A DNA stretch of 64,000 nt from Chamaelirium japonicum (taxonomy: Eukaryota > Streptophyta > Magnoliopsida > Liliales > Melanthiaceae): the NCBI GenBank assembly GCA_947650365.1, contig CANTAL010000004.1, positions 1,337,501-1,401,500 on the forward strand. The letters run 5' to 3'. Positions 1-11,239 of this stretch are shown piece by piece; positions within the stretch are counted from its first letter, which is position 1, and each line of letters opens with the position of its first letter. The position numbers were made by a program, and so were the translations under genes. The notes under the pieces are model-generated. The model worked only from the letters and a program-made list of their open reading frames with translations. It made no database searches and was not told the DNA's origin.

Positions 1-700
1 CTGAGCCAGACCTACTAGGTCCAAATGCCATAGAGGCACAACAAAAGAAATATACTGACTGGAAAGAGGCGAATGAGATGTGCAAATGCTATATAATAGC
101 CTCTTTGCAAACAACTCTGCAGAAGCAAGTCGAGGAAATGCCCGACACTTCTGACATGATGTTGTACCTCAAGGAAATGTTTGAGGGTCACAGTCGAGTC
201 ACTCGATACCTCACTGTCCAGAAGCTAGTTAGTACTAAGATGTCTAATGGTATGCCAGTTCGGGAACACATGCTTAAAATATTTGGATTCCAGAACGAGC
301 TGGCTACCATGAACATTGTGCTAGAGAACGAGCTGATGACGAACATTTTTCTTGCATCTCAAGCTGAAGCCTTTGAAGGCTTTGTCATAAATTTCCATCT
401 GAATAAGTTGGAAATGACAAATATGGAGCTTTTGGGAGCTCTCCAGGCTGCTGAGGATGGTTTCAAATACAAGGGCGAAGCACTTACTGTGCAACGTAGA
501 TCCTCGTTGAAACGGAGCAAACCTCAGAAGAGCAAGTCAATGAAAAAGCCTAAGTCAATTCCTGTGTAGAGCAATGTGGGGACATCTGGATCCAAGAAGG
601 CTACAAAGCCAAGCACCAAGTGCTTTAGGTGTGGTGAGAGCGGATATTGGAAGAAGGACTACAAGAAGCCTCAGCGTGCTGGAGCAGGTAAACCTCAACT
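1..700 (+). pseudogene. Element A gag remnant (copia-type gag with zinc-knuckle-like end)
   Basis: An open stretch at 78-569 encodes a copia-type gag core, with the family pattern of a helical region containing KMSNGMPVREH and NKLEMTNMELLGALQAAEDG, followed by a lysine-rich tail. A zinc-knuckle-like segment (KCFRCGESG) follows near 620-670. In life the product would form the virus-like particle. The same gag type is found on the minus strand in element F and, badly decayed, in D. Fossil; not expected to be functional. Confidence 0.82.
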
Positions 701-734
701 CTAGTAGTTGAAACACTTCTTTCAAGCGGTAGAT

Positions 735-2260
735 CTTTTGCTTCCTGGATTGTGGACTCCGGGTCCTCTAACCATATCTGTAATTCATTACAGGGGTTTC
801 AGGAGAGTAGAAGGCTACTTGATGGAGAAGTAATCCTGAGCATGGGAACTGATGTGGTTGCAGCTGCTGAAGCCGTAGGAGATGTTACTCTTAGATTTTA
901 TGATTGAACAATAATGTTAAGAGATGTTTTATTTGTACCATCCTTGAGACACAATTTAATATTTGTTTCCTCTTTAGTTAATAAAGGCTATTCAGTTCTA
1001 TTTGATGCATGTGGAGTGTCTATTAAACTGAATAAGACTTTTATAGTAAGAGGAATGGTTCAGAATGGTCTCTATACATTAAATCCAGATCTAGAAATAG
1101 ATAACATAATGGCAACTGCTTTCCAAATTAATAACTCATCTAAACATAAAAATCCTTTGGATAACCAAACACTATTGTGGCATTTGAGATTAGGGCATAT
1201 AGCCTTAAATAGGATTCACAGATTAGTGAAGGTCGGGCTTCTAGAAACAGATCCTTCGGAGATCCTTCCCACCTGTGAGCCTTGTCTAAAGGGCAAGATG
1301 ACTAAAAGAATCTTTAAAGGATCAGGGGTGAGTGTCATTGAAGTATTGGAGTTAATACACTCTGACGTCTGTGGACACATGAGCGTCAGAGCGATAGGAG
1401 GCTATGAGTACTTCATCATGTTTAGTGATGATTACTCCAGATACGGCCTTGTTTACTTAATGCAATGGAAGTCAGAATCCGTTGACATGTTCAAAGAATT
1501 TAGGACTGAAGTAGAAAAACAGACGGGTAAATGTATTAAAATCCTTCGATCAGATCGAGGTGGTGAATACCTATCGGACGAATTTCTAACGTACCTAAAG
1601 GAGCATGGGATCAGCTCCTAGTTAACTACTCCTGGTACACCACAGCAGAACGGGGTCTCCGAGAGAAGGAATAGAACCTTGCTAGATATGGTCCGAAGCA
1701 TGATGAGTTATACCAGTTTACCAACCACATTTTGGGGTTATGCCTTAGAAACAGCGGCATACATCTTAAACCTTGTCCCATCCAAGTCAGTGCCTCAAAC
1801 TCCTAGGAAACTGTGGTCGCAGCAGAAGCTGTCACTACAGCATCTCAGAAGATGGGGTTGTCCAGCACATGTGCGGAAGGACAAGAGGGATAAGATAGAG
1901 GCAAAAACAAAGGTGTGTTTGTTTATAGGCTACCCCAAAGGGACCAAAGGTGATATATTCTATGACCCTGTGGAAACAAAGGTAATCGTTTCAACGAATG
2001 CTATTTTCCTAGAGCAGGACTACATAATAGACCACAAACCCACTAGTAAGGTAGTTCTTGAGGAACTACTAAGTACTAGATCAAATGCTAGATCCGAGAG
2101 CATAGTACAGGATAGTAGAGCAGACCTTGATATGCCAGATTCTGTAGAACCTACTCACTCTGAACTACTTCCTCGTCGCAGTGGGAGAGTCATCAGAGCT
2201 CCTGAGAGATACTATGGAGAAACCCTGTTAGTTGATCCAGAGTATCAGGAGGATGAGTAG
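735..2260 (+). pseudogene. Element A protease and integrase remnant
   Basis: The segment starts with an aspartic-protease-like motif (WIVDSGSSNH, about 750-780). It continues into the GAG-pre-integrase zinc-binding region (LWHLRLGHIALNRIHRL and CEPCLKGKMTK, in 914-1621) and the integrase core (ELIHSDVCGH, SDDYSRYG, LRSDRGGEYLS). The integrase C-terminal part (CLFIGYPKGTKGDIFYDP) is in 1679-2260. These are standard Ty1/copia pol domains in standard order. Fossil coding sequence in several pieces. Confidence 0.87.
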
Positions 2261-2299
2261 TGAGAGCTTCTGATAGAACAAACTGGCAAAAATCCATGG

Positions 2300-3800
2300 A
2301 GGAAGAAATTACATCATGTCCCAGAATGTTGTCTGGACTCTTGTTACACCTACACCCAATATTAAACCCATTGAGTGTATAAAAAGAAAAGAGGACTCGA
2401 TGGTTCCATTGAGACTTATAAAGCTAGATTAGTTGCCAAGGGTTTTACCTAGAGAGAATAGATCGACTATGATGATACCTTCTTACCGGTAGCTATGATT
2501 AAGTCTATTTGGATCCTCTTATCCATTATAGCCAATTACGATTGGGAGATCTGGCAAATGGATGTCAAGATAGCTTTCCTCAATGAGGAATTGGATGAGG
2601 ACATATATATGATGCAACCTTCAGGTTTTGAGTCAAATGGTCAAGAGAACCTGGTTTGCAAGTTGCAAAGGTCTATATATGGACTCAAACAAGTATCCAG
2701 GAGTTGGAACACTCGTTTTGATCAGACGATCCGTTCCTACGGATTTGATCAAAATGAGGATGAGCCATATATTTATAGAAGGAGTGATGGAACTACAGAG
2801 GTATATCTGATACTTTACGTAGACGATATCCTACTGATTGGAAATGATGTAGGAACGTTGTCAACGGTAAAGGTCTGGCTATCAAAACAATTTGACATGA
2901 AAGACATAGGTGAAGCGAGTTGTGTTTTGGGGATCAAGGTAACTCGAGATCGTCAGAACAAAATTCTCTCGATGTCATAGGCTGCATATATAGATAAGAT
3001 TCTGGCCAGGTTTGCAATACAAAACTCTAAGAAATGTCTATTGCCTTTGGGCAAGGGGACCAAGTTGTCCAAGGATCAAGGTCCTAAGATACCTGAGGAG
3101 AAGACAGAGATGCAGAAAGTACCTTATGCATCAATGTTAGGTAGCCTAATGTATGCAATGTATTGTACTAGGCCGAATATCTGTTTTGCAGTAGGAATGA
3201 TGGGTCGGTTTCAGTCAAACACGGGTCCAGCACACTGGACTTCTATGAAGAATATACTCAAATACCTTCATCAAATGAATGATTATGGGTTAGTTTATAC
3301 TTCACAAGATCTGATACTGATTGAGTACATGGATTCTGACTTCATATCAGATATGGAATCCAGAAAGTCGACTTTAGGGTTTGTCTTCACTTTAAGAGGA
3401 GAAGCAGTCAATTGGCAGAGTGTGAAGCAGAAATGCATCACAGACTCTACTACTGAGGCTGAGTACGTAGCAGCGTGTGAAGCAGCGAAAGAGACGGTAT
3501 GGCTCAAAAAGTTCTTGATAAGCTTAGGGTGTATACCAGAGGCTCAGAGAGCTATTGTCCTTTATTGTGACAATAGCGGAGCGATAACATAAGCAAAGGA
3601 GCCAAGGAACCACCAGAAGAGGAAGCACATCGAGCACAAGTACCACCTGATCCAGCAATTTCAAAAGAAAGGGCAAGTGGCGGTGACCCAGATAGCATCT
3701 GCAGACAATATTGCTGATCCATGCACTAAGGCGATACCAAGCAAGGTGTTCAAACAGCATGTGGGAGCTATAGGAGTCAAGACCGTTTTCCTTTGCTAGA
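2300..3800 (+). pseudogene. Element A reverse transcriptase and RNase H remnant
   Basis: The reverse transcriptase shows WQMDVKIAFLNEELDEDIYM, the QP[SD]GF segment, YGLKQ and the catalytic YVDDILLIGND box within 2495-2980. The connection and RNase H region follows in 3041-3790, with YCTRPNICFAVGMMGRFQSN, the TEAEYVAACEAAKE motif and the late CDNSGAI box. All are copia family signatures. Fossil; the region is in several open pieces. Confidence 0.88.
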
Positions 3801-3813
3801 CCAAGTAGGAGAT

Positions 3814-5974
3814 TATTGGAATTGATGTGTTCTTAGCTTGTAAAAACCTTTTATTTGGAGAAATAATAGAGAGGTTGTATTTGAATAAAAAATGCATTAG
3901 TGGTACGTGATCATATCACGTGTTCTAGGATAGAATAGAAAGCCATGGTTTATGTAGATCTGCTGAGAGAAAGGCTAAGTAAATTAGAAACATATAACCT
4001 AAATAGTTCACAGCTATGATAGGGATGGTTCCCCTATCGTGAGAAGCTGTTGGAATGACAGAGCATGAAACCTTTACTATGGTCATCGCTAGGCACAGTT
4101 ACTGTGATCGAACGGAGCCAACATGGTGCATAGATCAGTGAGCAGATACTGGTGCATTAAGCCGTGTTTCTGCTTAGAGTAGTTGGTCCTAAACCTTGAG
4201 GAATCATGACCGGTGGGCTAACCAGTTGCGTGGTACTTTGATGCACCAACGTGTGAGGGATCCATTTATGTACGACCCAATACCACGGTGCGTTAGGTTA
4301 CCCAATTGACGTCGCATCAGTATGTAACTCCTACAGGCCATCCACAACCCTAACTGGTAGCGTGTTCCATGGTCAAACTCATATCGCACGAAAACCAGGC
4401 CTGGTGTTTGTCAGTCGAGCTAACGACCGAGTCCCCTAGCTTGGCCAAAGCAAAGGGAAGTGCATTGAGGTTAACTCACCTAGATGGAACCATTTCAAAT
4501 GATTACTCGAGTCTGATGTGTTCTCCACCGCTCGAGTCATATTATGGCACTACGTGGAGGGATATCACACTACTGTAACTGAGCGGAGATTAGGGGTATG
4601 CGAGAGAACATAATAAGTCTAGGAGGATTGGAGGTCAACTGGCGTCGTGCTCTGTTTAGCTTCGCAAGTTAACTGGGGTTCAGAGGACAGATAGAGACAC
4701 CTATAGGGTGTGTTAGTCGAGGCCTGGTTGTTAGCCACAAATCCTAGTCTCTGCAGGTTCCACCTTGTCCACATCCAAAATCGTGTCTACCATCTTTTTC
4801 CTTACTTGCACTACTTTAGTTAGGAAGATTATTATCCCATGGGTGCTTCGCACTAGAGCATGAAAGAGAAAGAGAAACAAAGTATGCTTCCAAGGGGCAA
4901 CCTCAGAGTGGTTAGAGGCATACATAAAATATCTAACACCCCTCATAAGTGCAGACAATCCGAGCATGCATCCTACGGGAGCTCGGTAAACTTGCTTCAG
5001 TAAATTTTACTAAGGGCACCCCTCGTTTTACTAAGGGCACCCCTAAGTATGGATAAATTTTTGAGGGCACCCGTAGATGAGAGAATAACATTTCCATGTC
5101 AAGAGGATACTAGAAATCCTAGGGGACCTACAGGTTTGAATGGTTTCGCAATCGGAGCCCGGTACACGAGTGTACGACCATTAGAAGCATAGGGGGCATT
5201 TTGGTCTTTTCTCAAATGGCCCCGCATGCTCTAATGGCCGGCCACTCATCTTAGGGGCCCCCCATTTGCTGCCATGACCTGATATGGGGAGGATCTGAGA
5301 AGATCCTCCCCCAGATATGGGTTATTGCATAGTTGGAACTGCCCCCCCTAAAATCTAGGGGGTGGTTTTATCGGGTGGTTGGATAGGATAGGGCCAGCCA
5401 TATCAAGGGGATTTTTAATCCCTATGGCCGACCATTTAAAGGTAGGATGAAATGAAAATTCGTGCAAGAGGTTCCAATAGGATATTGGCTGCAATCTATT
5501 GTTCCAAACGACCCTCTTTTGCGTCGAAAATCTGTACATCGTTCCTCTCTCTTTTTTATCTTCTTCAAGGCTTTTGCAAGCATCGAAAGAGGCTCATTGG
5601 CGAGAGGCATTCAGAGATATCTCAACAAGGACACGGCTAGGGGGCGAGACTCGGTGAACCCAATGGTGGATTTACATCCGAACCTCGGCATCCGTCTCCA
5701 CCAACAAAGAAGAAAATCCTCCGCAGTAAAAAAATCTGCACGAATGTATAATTTTTCTATCACTCGTTCTAAGTTTTAATGAATAGGTCATCTGATGTAT
5801 GTTGCATCATCTCATTAGAATGACGATTAGGGGTTCGTACTATTCCATCATGTGCAGATGATAGGATTATATAATGTAGAATTTTTTTAGCACACATCCG
5901 GCAACGTGGTCCTACGACCGCTGCTCGACTCTCGCTGCGTAGAATTTGATCTAGGGAATTAATTTTTCCCAATA
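3814..5974 (+). repeat. 3' LTR of element A (about 2.16 kb)
   Basis: It begins TATTGGAATT right after the polypurine tract and ends TTCCCAATA, so the termini form a short inverted repeat. Its interior shares blocks with the LTRs of B, D, F and G, for example the segments around 4070-4200 and 4700-4760. At 2.1-2.3 kb these LTRs are long for copia elements. The flank changes abruptly at 5975 to the interior of another LTR. Confidence 0.85.
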
Positions 5975-6261
5975 CCCCGGGGATAGTGAAATCACTAGTC
6001 ATAACCCATGTAAGTGCGCCATGTGAGTTCCCAAGCGAGAGGGGTAACCAACTAGTGGTATGAGGGTATTTTGGGAAACCAAAATACCACCATGCCCTAG
6101 CTTGGCCGCCCTAGCAATTGGGCACACATATGGGACGCCCCCTCCCTAGCTTCTAGGAGTTTCAAGCAAGCTTCTAGGGGAGGGGGGATAAACAATTGGG
6201 GATTGACTTTAAGGGGTCGGCCACTTATGGCAATAAGGGGCCGGCCTATTCGTATACGCAA

Positions 6262-6303
<42 letters not shown>

Positions 6304-7639
6304 AAGGGGGGCTGGCCTACAACCCTCATACGCAAGGTATGAGGGACTGGCCTCTATATAGGGATGATGAGAGGGGGGCCGACCCTAAGTTGATGATGCC
6401 TAGCCGTCCCCCTTCTCTTCTTCGCTTCTCTTGTCTCCAACGCGTGTACGTAAGGGTTTTGATGCGGCTCTTCTTCCTCATATGGTGAATCAAAGACGGA
6501 GAAGGCTCACTGTATGCGCAGAAAAAGATCCGGGTCATCTTTATTGCAAACACACGAAGATTACAAGTGCCGGGACCCGGGGACTCGGGGGTGGTGAGCC
6601 GGGTGAGGCGAATATTCGATCAGGAGATTGTAGGAGAGATCCTCTGGAGGGTCCCTTTGATCCGCGTCTCCATGTGGTATTCATGCGAGAGCTCTGAAGG
6701 GGTTGCCTAGGACAGAGGTCTTTACAGGGTGAGGGTTTTTGAGAGGCTAAGGGGTATCAGTCGTTGCTTTTGTCCCTTCCGTGCTTCGCGCTTTCTCGGC
6801 TAGGGGGTTTTTGGTTTCGTTCCTCGGTCTTTGTGTCTTCCTCGATCCTTGCTTGATCTCGGCATCCTTGATCGTCGGTTCGCGGCATCGATCGTGCTTT
6901 TGGCGTCGGCTTTGGCTTTGGCTTTCGGCTTTGGCTTGGCTTTGGCGTGGCTCTGGCTTTTGCTTTGCTTTGCCGCTTGTGCTTGGACGTAGATGGGGGG
7001 AGACTTGCGATGCTTTCGTTCTTCCGGAATTCATGTCGTATCAGCTAGAACGTGCGGTGCTTTTGCTCGTGACCGGCGTAGTCGCTTGGCTTTGGCACTT
7101 GCATTGCTTTGGCACGGGCTTTACCGGGGCTTTTGCTTTGGCTTCTTGCATGGGCTTTTGCTTCAGCATCGACTCGATCTTCTTCTCGAAAGGCGGTGGC
7201 TACGTCTTCAATGCTTTTGGCTTCCTCGACGGTTTAGGTATCAGCTCGACTTTTCTTCTTCTCCGGGCTTCTTTGGCGTGATCGGAGTCGAAGGGTTCCT
7301 TTGAAGATGGCGAAGGTGGCACCGATCTCCGTATGACGGTTGTAGCGTCGGCTTTGCTTTGAAGACGATAGGTGTAGTGATGACTTTGCTTCTCTTCTTC
7401 TTCGGGCTTCTTTGGCGTGATCGGATTTGAAGGTTTCTTTTGAAGACGGCGGGGGTAGCACCGATCTCCGTGCGATGGTTATACCATCGGCTTTGCTTCG
7501 AAGACGATGGCTGTAGCGGTGCTTCGGGTGTTCCTCTCCAAGCTTTCTTCTTCGTGGATAGAGTGGACGTTTGTCGAAGGCGACGGGTGGTAACGCTTCG
7601 GTCTTCTTCTTCGGGCTTTTGGGCTTGATCGGAGTTGAA

Positions 7640-8310
7640 GGCTTATTAGAGACGACGGGGTGGTGCCGCTCCGATCTTCTTCTCCGGCCTTTGCTTCTGG
7701 CGTCATCGTAGTCGAAGGGTTCTTCTTCTCTGAGCTTTCTTCTTCGTGCACAGAGTCGAAGGCTTGATCTTCTTGTGCAAGGGACTTCACGTTGATGAGG
7801 GCTTTCAATGGACTAAGCCGGTCCCGAAGGGATAGGCTTGCCCGTGCCTCATGAAGCCTTGGGTCGATAAAGAACGCATCTCCTCTTCTGCAAAGCTTCC
7901 TCACTTTGTCTTCAGCTTCCGACCCGACGACGGTTAGTGTGTCGGCTTCTGCTCCGGGCTTTTGGGCTTGATCAGAGTCGAAGGCTTTGTTAAAGATGAT
8001 GGGTGTAGCACCGCTTCGATCTACTTCTCTGGCCTTTGCTTCTGGCGTCTACGGAGTCGAAGGGTTGTTGGAGACGACGGGGTGATGTCACTCCGATCTT
8101 CTTCTTCGGCCTTTGCTTCTGGCGTCTTCGGAGTTAAAGGTTTCTTCTTCTCTGAGCTTTCTTCTTCATGCACGGAGTCGAAGGGATGATCTTCTTGTGC
8201 AAGGGTCTTCACGTTGATGAGGACTTTCGATGGACTAAGCCGGTCCCAAAGGGATAGGCTTGCTTGTGCCTCGTGAAGCCTTGGGTCGATGAAGGGCGCA
8301 TCTCCTCCTC
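7640..8310. repeat. Two-copy tandem duplication (period about 422 bp) inside S
   Basis: The block containing GGACTAAGCCGGTCCC at 7810 recurs at 8232, with about 250 bp of flanking similarity on each side. A smaller duplication of about 139 bp lies before it (the GGCTTCTTTGGCGTGATCGG segments near 7265 and 7404). Long open frames over 6780-7300 come from this biased composition and not from a gene. Confidence 0.75.
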
Positions 8311-8796
8311 TACAGAGCTTCGCTATGTCTTCAGCTTCCCTTCTTTTGAGCCTTCCCCCTACCCCTCTATTTATAGGTGAAAGGGGGAGAGAAGAGATAT
8401 GGGAAATTTATTTGGATCCCTTTAATATCTCCCCCATAACTACCCAAGATTTATTCTTCAATTGAAGAGGGGAATAAACATTTATTTGCTTTCCTTTTCT
8501 GACGGGGTAATTATGGCTTAATCATTTTTGGATTTACTTTGAATTTTGCACATAAAGTCGATGGCGACCCGGCTTCGTTTTGTATCCGTCGGATCGAGGG
8601 ATCGGTGCAGATCCACACTTACATAGACGTCATACGCAACCTCCCCCCGCGCATGGCGGTATTTGTTTCCTTTTTCTTCTTTTCTTTCCTTGCATGGTCG
8701 GCTACCCCATGAGGGGTTCGGATCTCTAGTAGGGGACCGGGTGGGCCCTACTTGAGGATGGGCCCACCCGGCCCCTTGTTGGGCGCGAGTCGGGTC

Positions 8797-9069
8797 CGGG
8801 TTCGAGTGCATGTCGAGTTTGATTCCGAGTCGGTGCATACGAGTCGGGTCCGGATCCAAGTGCGTGTCGGGTTTGCCTCCGCATTGGTGCATGCAAGTCG
8901 GGTCCGGGTCCGAGTGCGTGTCGGGTTTGCCTCCGCATTGGTGCATGCAAGTCGGGTCCGGGTCCGAGTGCGTGTCGGGTTTGCCTTCGCATTGGTGCAT
9001 GCAAGTCAGGTACGGGTCCGAGTGCCTGTCGGGTTTGCCTCCGTATAGGTGCATACGAGTCGGGTCCGG
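8797..9069. repeat. 54-bp minisatellite inside S, about five copies
   Basis: The unit contains GCATTGGTGCATGCAAGTCG and CGAGTGCGTGTCGGGTTTGC. The clearest copies start at 8881 and 8935, exactly 54 bp apart, and diverged copies lie on both sides. Because 54 is a multiple of three, all frames stay open across it and give repetitive peptides on both strands. These are not taken as genes. Confidence 0.85.
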
Positions 9070-9662
9070 GTTAGACATAATTTGTGTGTCTACACTCACC
9101 GATGGAGGCACTCAGAGATCCATCGATGAGATATCGTGCATCGTACGAGATCGAGTGAACTCGAAAGCGCTTCCCACAACCTTTTGCTGTCCAAAATTTG
9201 CACAGAATATCAATGTTATTTATGTGATTTCAAAACCTATAGAACTCCAGATGATGTGAAACCACTTGAAAAAGTTACGTCTTGAAGTCTTCTACCTGCA
9301 GTCCAAATTTTAGCCCAATCGAAGTTTGGACTCAAACGTTATGGCAGTTGCACCGAAGGTATATCAAGCAGATCCGAGGCCGTCTCCATCGACAAAGAAG
9401 AAATTTATCGCAGTGAAAGAATTCACACGGAAGTATGATCTCTTATATGTAGATCTAGTATAGATAGAACATACATGCATACTAGATTGTTCTCTTCACA
9501 CTAGTTCGACGTTAAGGGTTTGCATAGTTGCCGTGCTAGGTTCATACACGCACATGTAGTTTGTTTCGATAAAATTTTTAATATGTAACGCACACCGCTC
9601 ACGGTCTTCGGACATTCTCTTTACTTCCGCTGCGGGCCTCTATCATGGATTTATTTCTAACA

Positions 9663-11239
9663 CTCACCACCTCGATCAGATCGAAGGGCTTTCACATGTC
9701 TACCAGTCTGCTTTATAACTTCGATTCTAAATTATTTGAAGTTGTCAAAGGACTCAGATTTCTAAAGTATAAGATAGACATATTCGTATCTTGAGTAATC
9801 ATTAGTGAATATAATGAAGTACTCATGGCCTCCTATTACCTGGATGCTCACATGTCCACAAACATCAGAATGAACTAACTCTAATATCTCAATGAACCTA
9901 TTACCTTTAGCTTTAAAAGCCCTCTTGGTCATTTTACCCTCCAAACAAGACTTACAGGTTGGAAGGATCTCTGTAAGATCTGTTTCCAGAAGTCTGGTCT
10001 TAACCAACCTATGAATTTTATCTGAGGCAATATGACCAAGTTTTAAGTACCACAATAGAGTTAGATTTTCTGAAGGATTTTTACGTTTAGGTGAGTTAAT
10101 ATTTAAAGTTGTTATGTTTTTTTTTTCTAATTTAGGACTTAGAACATAGAGACAATTCTGGACTATCCCTCTAACAATGAGCTCCATTCAGTCTAATGGA
10201 TATACCATATGTATCAAATAAAGCTAAATAACCATCATTTATTATAGAAGAAACAAAAATCAAATTACGTCGTAAGGACGATACATAATAAACGTCTCTA
10301 AGGATCATAGTCCTTTTATTAGAAAAACTAAGAAATACATCTCCAACCGCTTTGGTGGCTGCAAAGGCATCAATGCCCATGCTCAGGACCACCTCCCCAT
10401 AAAGTAGTCTTCTGCTTATCTGGAACCCCTGTAAAGAGTTACAAGTATGGTCAGTAGAACCAAAATCCACAATCCAAGATGCAAAAGAACTATTACTTGA
10501 AAAAAGTGATTCAACTACTAAAAGTTGATTTTTATCTGCTTCAGCACCCTCAGGCTTCTTGCAATCCTTCTTCTAGTGGCTATTCATGCAACATCTGAAG
10601 CACTTCGTGCTTGGTAACTTCATCTCCCCAGACTTAGAGGTCTTTTGTTTGCTCTGCAGAGACCCTTCATTAGGCTTCTTATTCTTGGGATTCTTGCTTA
10701 TAGGCTTCTTATCCTTCAAAGCAGCCTTGTGCTGAGCGCTGAATGCCTCACTCTTAACCTTGAACCCATCTTTTGCTGCCTGGAGAGCTCCCAGAAGCTC
10801 TGCACTTGTCATCTCCAACTTGTTAAGGTTGAAGTTTGTGACAAAGCCATCAAAGGATCCAGACAGGGACGAAAGGAAGATATCAGTCATTACCTTACCA
10901 TCTAGCACAATATTAATTCATGGTAGCCAGTTTGTTCTAGAACCTAAGCATTTTTAGTATGTGATCCCGAATAAACGTTCTCTTGGATATCTTAGTGCTA
11001 ACGAGCTTCTTGATTGTGAGGTATCAAGTTACGCGGCTATGCCTCTCAAACATCTCTTTGAGGTATAACATCATAATAGAAGCATCAGGCATTTCCTCGA
11101 CTTACTTCTGTAGAGCTATCTGCAAGGAGGCTATGATATAATGCTTGCACATCTTGTTAGAATCATGCCAGTCGTAGAAAGCCTTGGTCTCTGCCTCAGA
11201 AGTATTCAGACCTGGTAAGTTTGGTTCTGGAGTAGTTAG
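9663..11239 (-). mobile_element. Copia element F, gag-protease-integrase fragment
   Basis: Reading right to left, the minus strand carries a gag core (NKLEMTSAELLGALQAAKDG, 10573-10908), a protease segment (DFGSTDHTCNSLQGFQ, 10171-10470), the GAG-pre-integrase (LWYLKLGHIASDKIHRL) and the integrase start (ELVHSDVCGH, 9762-10187). It closely resembles element A, so it is a relative in opposite orientation. B's LTR cuts it at 9662 and C cuts it at 11239. F resumes at 43164 after C. The reverse transcriptase, RNase H and 3' LTR should lie to the left of the window. Broken by several interruptions. Confidence 0.85.

Larger units (their letters stand above)
1..5974 (+). mobile_element. Copia element A: right-hand part of a long-LTR Ty1/copia retrotransposon
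   Basis: The window opens inside the gag region of a plus-strand Ty1/copia element. Domain order is gag, protease, integrase, reverse transcriptase, RNase H, then a polypurine tract at about 3801-3813 and a 3' LTR. Integrase before reverse transcriptase identifies copia. Its 5' LTR and primer site lie off the window to the left. It is broken, with roughly ten interruptions, but domains are well readable. It sits inside the LTR of a related element (B): sequence after 5974 resumes an LTR segment equivalent to one already present within A's own LTR. Age cannot be measured because only one LTR is in view. Confidence 0.9.
6511..9094 (+). mobile_element. Solo LTR S (2.58 kb, GC-rich) with 5-bp target duplication CTCAC
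   Basis: The element starts TGTATGCGCAG and ends GTGTGTCTACA, so its ends are TGTA...TACA. It is flanked by CTCAC at 6506-6510 and 9095-9099. Removing it plus one CTCAC restores the B LTR, so the boundaries are firm. No protease, integrase or reverse transcriptase is seen. A TATA-like CTATTTATAGG near 8360 fits an LTR promoter reading to the right. The sequence is unusually GC- and CTT-rich and internally repetitive. The length and TG-CA-type ends suggest a gypsy LTR left by unequal recombination, but the family is not recognised. Confidence 0.8.
5975..9662 (+). repeat. 3' part of the LTR of copia element B, interrupted by solo LTR S
   Basis: Positions 5975-6510 and 9095-9662 line up with the right half of the LTRs of D (about 14630-15729): the segment with GATAGTGAAATCACT, the CT-rich stretch, the GGCACTCAGAGATCCATCGA block, and the terminal block ending in GGATTTATTTCTAACA at 9662. 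The left half lies beyond the window, left of element A. B may be a solo LTR or the right end of a full element. It is inserted in the integrase region of minus-strand element F, whose sequence starts at 9663. Confidence 0.8.

Noticed and set aside
6781-7304. Overlapping open frames of 166 and 103 codons
   Set aside because: They come from biased GC- and CTT-rich sequence of solo LTR S, are repetitive, and have no domain.
8518-9259. Frames of 90-197 codons on both strands with an 18-residue repeat
   Set aside because: All are translations of the 54-bp minisatellite; frames stay open on both strands because 54 is divisible by three.
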